The notes below the pieces were generated by a model, which saw only the letters and a list, made by a program, of their open reading frames with translations, searched no databases and was not told where the DNA came from. The position numbers and the translations under genes are program-made. From assembly GCF_000379525.1 (NCBI RefSeq), contig NZ_KB902535.1:1-33354 (forward strand): a DNA stretch of 33,354 nt, written 5' to 3'. The stretch is from Lamprocystis purpurea DSM 4197. GTDB lineage: Bacteria > Pseudomonadota > Gammaproteobacteria > Chromatiales > Chromatiaceae. This document shows, one piece after another, positions 27,790 to 33,354 of the stretch. The number at the start of each line of letters is the position of its first letter. Within the stretch, counting starts at the first letter, position 1.

Positions 27790-29331
27790 ATGCGTGGTCA
27801 GGGTTACAGGACGCAACGACGCCGTTCTTGGTGGTGTCTCGGTCTGGGGGCGCTGCTGCTTGCCGGCGCCGCACCGGCGGCGGAGCCTGAGCGCCAGGCC
27901 CTGGTGATCGGCAATGCCGCGTACACCGGCGAGCCGGTGCTGGTCAACACCCGCAACGACAGCGTGGACATGGCGCGCAAGCTCATCGGACTGGGCTTTC
28001 GGGTGACCGCGCACCAGGATCTCGGGCGGCGCGACCTGGCGCGGGCGCTCACCGACTTCGTGCGCCAGGTGCGCGGCAGCGACGGTGTCGCACTTTTCTA
28101 TTACTCGGGTCACGGCTTGCAGGTCGGCGGCAGGAACTATCTGGTTCCGGTGGACGCGCAATTGCACGACGCGCTGGACGTCCCCAACGAGACCATCCCG
28201 GTCGACACCCTGCTGGCCGGGTTGGGCGAGCGCGGCGACAGCGCCGTCAACCTCATCGTGCTGGACGCCTGCCGCAACAACCCCTACCTGCGCTCCGACC
28301 GCAAGGCCATCGGCGACAAGGGCCTGGCGCGGGTCGAGGCGCCCGGCGGCACCCTCATCCTGTACGCCACCCGCCCCGGCGAGACCGCCAGCGACAACCC
28401 GGCGGGGCGCAACGGGCTCTTCACCCAGCATCTGCTCACCGCCCTCGACCAGCCCGGCGTCCCGGTGGAGGAGACCTTCAAGCAAGTCGCCCGCGGCGTG
28501 CAGCGCGACAGCAAGAAGGCCCAGACCCCTTGGCAAGAGGGCCTGATCCTCGGGCAGTTCTATTTCCGGCCGGTGGTGGGCGGGGGCGGGCCGGTGCCGC
28601 CCGTGCAAGCGGGCAGTGACACCCCGGCAGCGACCTGGACCGAGCCCAAGACCGGGATGGTTTTCGTGCCGGTGCCGGCGGGCCGCTTTCAGATGGGCTG
28701 CGGCGGGGCCTGGGCGGGGGAGTGCCAGGAAATTGAAAAGCCTGCCCGGCAAGTTCAGGTCAAGGGGTATTGGCTGGCGACAACGGAGGTGACCCAGGCG
28801 CAGTGGCAGGCGGTGATGGGCAGCAACCCGTCCAACTTCAAAGACTGCGCCGACTGTCCGGTGGAGCAGGTGAGTTGGAACGACGCCCAGGCGTTCATCG
28901 CCAAGCTCGACCCGGGCGGTCAGCAGGGGTTGCGGCTACCGACCGAGGCCGAGTGGGAATATGCCTGCCGCAGCGGGGGCAAGGAGGAGACCTACTGCGG
29001 CGGTAAGGACCTGGATCGGCTGGCCTGGTATGACAAGAACAGCGGGGATAAGACCCACCCGGTCGGCGGCAAGACGGCGAATGGGTTGGGACTTTATGAC
29101 ATGAGCGGCAATGTCAGCGAGTGGACCTGTTCGGCCTTGACCCTGTATGATGGTGCTGAGCAGCGATGCATAAGCAATAATGATGCCAAGCTTGCCAAAC
29201 TTGGGTTGGTGTTGCGCGGTGGGTCTTGGAACGGCTCCAGTGAAGCCCGCGCCGCCGATCGCCTCAACGGCGATCCCGAGGAGCGCTGGGTCAATATCGG
29301 TTTACGTCTTGCCAGGACGCTTTCCCCCTGA
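27790..29331 (+). CDS. Exported caspase-FGE-sulfatase protein (DGR-type target B)
   Basis: The 513-residue product has a signal peptide (basic YRTQRRRSWW, core CLGLGALLLAGAA, cleavage near PAA-EP). A C14 caspase domain spans about 36-265 (RQALVIGNAAYTG, H108 in YYSGHGLQVG, C161 in VLDACRNNPY). A short proline/glycine linker leads to an FGE-sulfatase domain (about 282-513) nearly identical to those of the neighbouring genes but without the PEGA domain. ATG 27790 has GGGAG at good spacing; ATG 27784 in the same frame is an alternative. Eight cysteines in the FGE domain are conserved among the three paralogues and could form disulfides after export. Its variable tail differs more from A and C, including one codon fewer, so it may have had another template or be older. 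Confidence 0.87.
   Translation: MRGQGYRTQRRRSWWCLGLGALLLAGAAPAAEPERQALVIGNAAYTGEPVLVNTRNDSVDMARKLIGLGFRVTAHQDLGRRDLARALTDFVRQVRGSDGVALFYYSGHGLQVGGRNYLVPVDAQLHDALDVPNETIPVDTLLAGLGERGDSAVNLIVLDACRNNPYLRSDRKAIGDKGLARVEAPGGTLILYATRPGETASDNPAGRNGLFTQHLLTALDQPGVPVEETFKQVARGVQRDSKKAQTPWQEGLILGQFYFRPVVGGGGPVPPVQAGSDTPAATWTEPKTGMVFVPVPAGRFQMGCGGAWAGECQEIEKPARQVQVKGYWLATTEVTQAQWQAVMGSNPSNFKDCADCPVEQVSWNDAQAFIAKLDPGGQQGLRLPTEAEWEYACRSGGKEETYCGGKDLDRLAWYDKNSGDKTHPVGGKTANGLGLYDMSGNVSEWTCSALTLYDGAEQRCISNNDAKLAKLGLVLRGGSWNGSSEARAADRLNGDPEERWVNIGLRLARTLSP
29230..29298 (+). other. Putative DGR variable region of target B
   Basis: Codons after GGGTCTTGG include AAC, GGC, GAT, CTC, GTC and AAT at the places that vary in A and C. 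The region is one codon shorter, and some differences (AGT for AGG, GCC for GCG, TTA for TTG) are not adenine-type, so it is a weaker case than A versus C. Confidence 0.5.
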
Positions 29332-29464
29332 TTCCTTTACTGCTTTATCTCCTGAAGGCATTGAGCCCTAGGGCGTTTTCCGGGAAATGATCGACCGACG
29401 TGTAGGGGCGACTTTGGGTGATTTCCGGAGCACCGGATACCACCCGCCATCGGCTCGGACGCAG

Positions 29465-29486
29465 GTGCGACTGAAGGCGCACCTAC
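29465..29486 (-). repeat. REP-like hairpin (GTAGGTGCGCCTTCAG type)
   Basis: On the minus strand GTAG is followed by GTGCGC...TCGCAC, a stem with a six-base loop. It is a single unit, without a clear inverted partner. Confidence 0.5.
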
Positions 29487-29516
29487 ATTGACCGGTATCC
29501 GAATTGTCGAAAGTCG

Positions 29517-29600
29517 GTAGGATGGGCAGAGCGAGCGCGATGCCCATCCTCACGCGTCGCGGTGGCCGGATGGGCATCGCGCTCGCTCTGCCCATCCTAC
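29517..29600. repeat. REPIN (GTAGGATGGGCAGAGC family)
   Basis: The arms 29517-29549 and 29568-29600 are perfect 33-bp reverse complements. Each arm is a GTAG-tipped hairpin (GATGGGC...GCCCATC). The sequence after it continues into the direct repeat. Confidence 0.85.
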
Positions 29601-29750
29601 GCGTTGGCGCGAAGCCCAGGATTCCTTGTCATTTTTACAGCGACTTATCAGCCTTTCATCGGTGCCGAACGCCGCCTGACGGCGGCGGGCCGGCAGGCTG
29701 TCGGCGGTCCCAGTCGCGGCTTCGGCGCGGTGTTGGCGAATCCTTTCACC
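29590..29750 (+). repeat. 161-bp direct repeat, left copy (flanks target C)
   Basis: From GCCCATCCTACGCGTTGG to GGCGAATCCTTTCACC it matches 32296-32456 in the same orientation. About 12 mismatches were counted by eye, mostly clustered at 29617-29631. Confidence 0.85.
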
Positions 29751-29877
29751 GGGTCGCGCGAGGCCGCCCAAATTTGGAATTGCTGATCGTCGGCGACGCC
29801 GCCGCGCGCCGGGGCCAGGTGCGGTATATTGCGCGCCGACGATTGAACCATTGACGCACCGAGCGGAGTGAAGGGGC

Positions 29878-31632
29878 ATGAGGGATCGAGGGCATACACG
29901 GCAACGCGGCGGCTGGCACGGGTTCCGGCTGCTTGGTCTGGGCCTGTTATTGCTGCTGGGGAGCACCGTGGCCGCGGCGAGCGGGGGGCGCGCACTGGTG
30001 ATCGGCAATGCCAAGTACGAGCGTGAGCGACCCCTGGTCAACACCCTCAACGATGCGCGGGACGTGGCGGCCAAGCTGACCGCGCTGGGGTTCGCGGTCA
30101 CCCAGGTGCAGGACCTCGATGGGCGCGCGTTGCGCCTGGAGGTCAACCGCTTCCTCGACGCCCTCCGCGCCGCGGTGGAACCCGCCGTGATCTTCTATTC
30201 CGGGCATGGTCTGCAGGACAGCGACCGCGACAGTTACCTGTTGCCGGTGGATGCCAGGATCGAGCGCGAGGCCGACATCAAAAGCGAAGGGGTGAGTGTC
30301 AACGCCATCCTCGCGGAGTTGGAGCGCCGCCCCAAGGGGGCCATGAGCCTGGTGGTGCTCGACGCCTGCCGGGACAACCCCTATGCCGCCTCGCGCGGCG
30401 GCAAGGGGCTCGGCCGGGTGACGGCGAACGGCGGCACCCTGGTGCTCTATGCCGCCAGCCCCAATCAGACCGCCGCGGACAACCCGCGCGGGCGCAATGG
30501 GCTCTTCACCCAGCACCTGCTGGCGGTGCTCGACCGTCCCGGGCTGGACATCGAGGACGGCTTCGACGAGGTGGCCCTGAATGTCGACCGGGACAGTAAC
30601 GGCAGCCAGGTGCCCTACAAGGAGGGGAACCTGCTCGGCAAGCACTATTTGGCGCCCCCGGCGGCGGTGGGTTATCTGCAGGTGAACGTGGACGCCCCCG
30701 GCGCGCGGGTGTGGGTGGATGGGCGCGAGGTGGGCCGGGCCGGTCCGGGTGAGCCGCTGAACCTGAGCAACCTCCCGGTGGGTACGGTCCTGGTCGAGGC
30801 GAGCGCCCCTGGGCGGCAGCGGGTACAGCAGCAAGTGGCGCTCCAGTCGGGGGTCTGGACCCCGATCAGCCTGATCCTGCCGGGCGCGGCGCCGGCGGCG
30901 CCTCCTGCCCCGCCCCAGGCACCCGTCACGGCTGGGACCTGGATCGAGCCCAAGACCGGGATGGTTTTCGTGCCGGTGCCGGCGGGCCGCTTTCAGATGG
31001 GCTGCGGCGGGGCCTGGGCGGGGGAGTGTGACGATGATGAAAAGCCTGCCCGGCAAGTCCAGGTCAAGGGGTATTGGCTGGCGACAACGGAGGTGACGCA
31101 GGCGCAGTGGCAGGCGGTGATGGGCAGCAACCCGTCCAAGTTCAAAGATTGCCCCGACTGTCCGGTGGAGCAGGTAAGTTGGAACGACGCCCAGGCGTTT
31201 ATCGCCAAGCTCGATCAGGGCGGTCAGCAGGGGCTGCGGCTGCCGACCGAGGCCGAGTGGGAATACGCTTGTCGCGGCGGCGGCAAGGAGGAGACCTACT
31301 GTGGCGGCAAGGACCTGGATCGGCTGGCCTGGTATAGGGAGAACAGCGGGGGCAAGACGCACCCGGTCGGCGGCAAGGCGGCGAATGGGTTGGGGCTTTA
31401 TGGCATGAGCGGCAATGTCCGGGAGTGGACTTGTTCGGCTTGGGCCAATCCGTACGATGGTGCTGAGCAGCGATGCATAAGCAATAATGATGCCAAGTCC
31501 GCGCGGGTGGTGCGCGGCGGGTCTTGGAACAGCAGCTCCAGGGGCGCGCGCGCCGCCTTCCGCTACAGCAGCGTTCCCGGGGGCCGCAGCAACGATCTCG
31601 GTTTGCGTCTTGCCAGGACGCTTTCCCCTTAA
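29878..31632 (+). CDS. Exported caspase-PEGA-FGE-sulfatase protein (DGR-type target C)
   Basis: The 584-residue product starts with a signal peptide (RDRGHTRQRGGWHG, core FRLLGLGLLLLLGSTV, cleavage near AAA). A C14 caspase domain spans about 37-255 (RALVIGNAKYERERP, H110 in FYSGHGLQDS, C164 in VLDACRDNPY). A PEGA-like domain (about 264-338) and an FGE-sulfatase domain (about 355-584) follow. The PEGA and FGE parts are very close to those of target A, while the caspase part is clearly more diverged, so modules have moved independently. AAGGGG precedes ATG 29878. The last 34 residues contain the variable region and the invariant LGLRLARTLSP end. A predicted periplasmic or surface location follows from the signal peptide and conserved cysteines. 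Confidence 0.88.
   Translation: MRDRGHTRQRGGWHGFRLLGLGLLLLLGSTVAAASGGRALVIGNAKYERERPLVNTLNDARDVAAKLTALGFAVTQVQDLDGRALRLEVNRFLDALRAAVEPAVIFYSGHGLQDSDRDSYLLPVDARIEREADIKSEGVSVNAILAELERRPKGAMSLVVLDACRDNPYAASRGGKGLGRVTANGGTLVLYAASPNQTAADNPRGRNGLFTQHLLAVLDRPGLDIEDGFDEVALNVDRDSNGSQVPYKEGNLLGKHYLAPPAAVGYLQVNVDAPGARVWVDGREVGRAGPGEPLNLSNLPVGTVLVEASAPGRQRVQQQVALQSGVWTPISLILPGAAPAAPPAPPQAPVTAGTWIEPKTGMVFVPVPAGRFQMGCGGAWAGECDDDEKPARQVQVKGYWLATTEVTQAQWQAVMGSNPSKFKDCPDCPVEQVSWNDAQAFIAKLDQGGQQGLRLPTEAEWEYACRGGGKEETYCGGKDLDRLAWYRENSGGKTHPVGGKAANGLGLYGMSGNVREWTCSAWANPYDGAEQRCISNNDAKSARVVRGGSWNSSSRGARAAFRYSSVPGGRSNDLGLRLARTLSP
31528..31596 (+). other. Putative DGR variable region of target C
   Basis: Codons 551-573. 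They contain AAC, AGC, GGC, TTC, TAC, GTT and GGG where target A has GGC, AAC, GAC, AAC, TTC, GAT and GAG. All 18 base differences from A are at first or second codon positions. Confidence 0.8.
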
Positions 31633-31796
31633 TTCCTTTAACGCTTTACCCCTTGAAGGCATTGAGCCTTAAGGTGATTTCCGGGAAATGATCGACCGAC
31701 GCGTCGGGGCGACTTCAGGTGGGTAGGTAATGCGGTTCGAGTACTCACCGCATCCTACGCGCTCCAACCTACGGGCTCTCACCGAAAAAGAAGATG

Positions 31797-31889
31797 CTCT
31801 CACAAAGACACAAAGACACGAAGAAGAAAAAAAAGATAAAAAGCCATGAAAGGCTTCTCTACCTTTGTGTCTTTGTGTCTTTGTGAGAG
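31797..31889. repeat. 23-bp perfect inverted repeat of CAAAGACA units
   Basis: CTCTCACAAAGACACAAAG... (31797-31819) pairs with its exact reverse complement at 31867-31889. The arms are built of the short repeat ACAAAGAC, and the loop is A-rich, unlike the GC-rich surroundings. Confidence 0.85.
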
Positions 31890-31944
31890 GATTTCTTCTC
31901 TTTCTTGCGTGTCTTCATGAAAACCCTTGATCGGGCTCTCAGGC

Positions 31945-32058
31945 TCAAGGCTCGAATCCCAGGGCGCGCAACCGCTCGGCCAGTTGCTCCGCACGCGCGT
32001 GTTCCTGCTCGGCACGGGCACGCTCCTGCTCGGCACGCGCCGTCTCATCGCGCAAGCC
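31945..32058 (-). pseudogene. C-terminal coiled-coil tail of a Uma2-family protein (remnant)
   Basis: Thirty-seven minus-strand codons read GLRDETARAEQERARAEQEH, then ARAEQLAERLRALGFEP and a stop. Heptad-like ARAEQ repeats followed by LAERLRALG are the usual tail of long Uma2/DUF820 proteins in purple sulfur bacteria and cyanobacteria. The frame is cut off three bases from a GTAGGTTGGGG REP at 32061; no nuclease domain is present. Confidence 0.55.
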
Positions 32059-32060
32059 CG

Positions 32061-32240
32061 GTAGGTTGGGGTCACCGCAGAATTGCGCTCTTCTTGGCGT
32101 GCTTGGCGACTTGGCGTGAGATATGTTCTTTCCAGACTCCGCGGTCGGGAGAATTCGCCACCAGTGTCGGGAACGAAGCCCAACGAGCAGCCAAACGTAA
32201 GGCGCGGAAATGTTGGGGTTCGTTCCTCACCCCAACCTAC
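32061..32240. repeat. Degenerate REPIN (GTAGGTTGGGG family)
   Basis: One unit begins GTAGGTTGGGGTCACCG at 32061. A complete hairpin in the opposite orientation (GTTGGGGT, loop, ACCCCAAC, CTAC) occupies 32212-32240. Confidence 0.6.
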
Positions 32241-32295
32241 GGCATTGCGATGTTTTCGGGTTCGGAGCGAATACTTTCACAATATCGAGCGCGAT

Positions 32296-32456
32296 GCCCA
32301 TCCTACGCGTTGGCGCGAAGCGCCTGGTTTTTCACCATTTTTACAGCGACTTATCAGCCTTTCATCGGTGCCGAACGCCGCCTGACGGCGGCGGGCCGGC
32401 AGGCTGCCGGCGGTCCTGGTCGCGGCTTCGGCGCGGTGTTGGCGAATCCTTTCACC
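32296..32456 (+). repeat. 161-bp direct repeat, right copy
   Basis: Same length and orientation as 29590-29750. Together the two copies bracket target C and its 3' region. Confidence 0.85.
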
Positions 32457-32628
32457 GTCTCGCCGTGTGGGAGCGCTTCCCAAGACGCGCCGCGTCCCCC
32501 GGCCGGTACCCGCTTTTGTCACTTTCCGCCCGGCGATCCGTTTCTTGATCACGACACCGCCGCCCGTCGCGCGGGCGGCCCGACGGGCCATCCCAGCGCC
32601 CCCAGACCAACCTGAAGGAACTTGACTC

Positions 32629-33285
32629 ATGCCTCTCGCCACCGCCCCCATTATCGTCCCCGGCCGCCACTGGGCATTGCGATCCTTGCTGCTGGCCGGC
32701 CTGGCCGCGACCGCCGGCGCGCCGGCTTTCGCGCAGCAGGATGCGCCGGCGGTCGACGCCAAACAGGTCAGTGTCGTCGATGGTCAGGCGGACCGGCTGA
32801 CGCTGACGGTCGAACCCGCCAAGGACCGCTTTGTGGTCAACGAGCCCATCCGCTTCAAGGTCAGCGGCAACCGCACCTTCTTCCTCTATGTCTACAGCGT
32901 CGACCCGAACACGCGCGACGCCACCCTGCTGGTTCCGAGCCGCCGGCACAGCAACAACAAATATCCGGCCGGGCGCGAGATCCAGGTGCCGGACAAGAGC
33001 TTCGAGTTCGTCGCGGACAAGGCGGAGACTGAGCGCTTCGTGTTCGTTGCCAGTACGCGCTACATCGACCTCGATCAGGCGCAGCGCACGGCCCCGGGCA
33101 ACTCGCCGCCCGCGCAGGGGAAAGCGGCCGACGGGTGGTTGGTGACCAAGGAGGCCGCGCTCGAAGACCTGTTCGCGGAGAAGGGTGTGCGGGTGCGTGA
33201 TGTGCGCGGCGGCAAGCCGGACGGGGATCTCGCGATCCGCGACATCGAGATCAAGATCACCGAGCGTGGGGGCGCCCCGAACTGA
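32629..33285 (+). CDS. Exported DUF4384-domain protein
   Basis: The 218-residue product has a signal peptide (core LRSLLLAGLAATAGAPAF, cleavage near FAQ). A DUF4384 domain spans about residues 55-145: DRFVVNEPIRFKVSGNRTFF, LYVYSVDPNTRDATLLVPS, NKYPAGREIQVPD and ERFVFVAST. Family knowledge: DUF4384 is a beta-sandwich found in exported proteins, often fused or adjacent to caspase-like and kinase domains, with no proven function. AAGGAA lies nine bases before the ATG. Being next to three exported caspase proteins, it may belong to the same envelope system. The last 70 residues are charged and unassigned. Confidence 0.82.
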   Translation: MPLATAPIIVPGRHWALRSLLLAGLAATAGAPAFAQQDAPAVDAKQVSVVDGQADRLTLTVEPAKDRFVVNEPIRFKVSGNRTFFLYVYSVDPNTRDATLLVPSRRHSNNKYPAGREIQVPDKSFEFVADKAETERFVFVASTRYIDLDQAQRTAPGNSPPAQGKAADGWLVTKEAALEDLFAEKGVRVRDVRGGKPDGDLAIRDIEIKITERGGAPN

Positions 33286-33354
33286 TCCTGAGCCGGCCTA
33301 GCAGTCTGTCGGACTTTAGGCGATTTCCGAATAAGACGCTATCAAGAATCAAGC
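33286..33354. other. Right edge, non-coding
   Basis: Sixty-nine bases with no gene. GCAGTCTGTCGGACTTTAGG at 33301 resembles the tip of some insertion sequences, but the window ends too soon to tell. Confidence 0.3.

Larger units (their letters stand above)
29332..29877. other. Repeat-rich spacer between targets B and C
   Basis: There is no gene in these 546 bases. The first ~100 bases (TGAAGGCATTGAGCC, GGGAAATGATCGACCGACG) are also found after target C, in part after target A. Then follow two REP-type hairpins, a 161-bp direct repeat, and a TATATT box at 29825-29830 that could serve target C. Confidence 0.6.
31633..32628. other. Gene-poor repeat region after target C
   Basis: About 1 kb with no intact gene. 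It holds the conserved 3' flank shared with targets A and B, an AT-rich 23-bp inverted repeat, a Uma2 coiled-coil remnant, a degenerate REPIN and the right copy of the 161-bp direct repeat. The final ~170 bases (32457-32628) show nothing recognisable except the leader of the DUF4384 gene. Confidence 0.6.

Noticed and set aside
24569-31632. Reading the FGE domains as true formylglycine-generating or sulfatase-activating enzymes
   Set aside because: The domain name is historical; no sulfatase is nearby, and the variable C-terminus is more in keeping with a C-type-lectin binding fold.
29947-31662. Minus-strand frame of 571 codons opposite target C
   Set aside because: Antisense shadow; similar frames exist opposite targets A and B simply because those genes are paralogues.

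Overview
The window is GC-rich and reads like a chromosomal accessory region of a gammaproteobacterium, most plausibly a purple sulfur bacterium (Chromatiaceae). This rests on the style of purB, maeB, yceH and the OmpA-family protein, on abundant REP-type hairpins, and on caspase-like and FGE-sulfatase genes of a kind known from multicellular members of that family. The taxonomy is inference, because no rRNA or tRNA gene is visible.

Layout. 1-1260: the end of an IS3-family element, then a decayed VapBC toxin-antitoxin pair (intact antitoxin; toxin with a lost start codon and a one-base frameshift). 1276-6160: two divergent genes, a 1131-residue transglutaminase-DUF2126 protein and a DUF4010/MgtC-like membrane protein. 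6233-9797: a Uma2 fragment, yceH, an overlapping pair (secretin-N-like exported protein and DUF7931-type protein) and an OmpA-family lipidless periplasmic protein. 10065-14267: housekeeping purB and maeB.

The interesting part runs from about 14570 to the right edge and looks like a biological-conflict island. It holds a translationally coupled pair, an M15A-type zinc peptidase and an 1838-residue protein with two serine hydrolase domains followed by a CHAT protease. Next come a stand-alone metacaspase, a sigma factor with a membrane anti-sigma-like protein, and three exported or membrane-anchored caspase proteins (24569-26404, 27790-29331, 29878-31632). All three end in an FGE-sulfatase (C-type-lectin fold) domain. 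A DUF4384 exported protein closes the window.

The main discovery candidate is that the last ~23 codons of the FGE domains look like variable regions of a diversity-generating retroelement (DGR). Two copies differ at 18 positions, all at first or second codon positions, and all can be explained by substitution of adenines in a common template. A 37-codon remnant of the DGR accessory gene avd lies just downstream of the first target, where it is cut off next to a HigBA/RelE-type toxin-antitoxin module. No reverse transcriptase or template repeat is present in the window, so diversification must act in trans or be extinct. The proposed picture is a set of hypervariable extracytoplasmic sensors fused to caspases, beside cytoplasmic CHAT and metacaspase effectors, in a region peppered with several families of REP/REPIN hairpins and with duplicated flanks.
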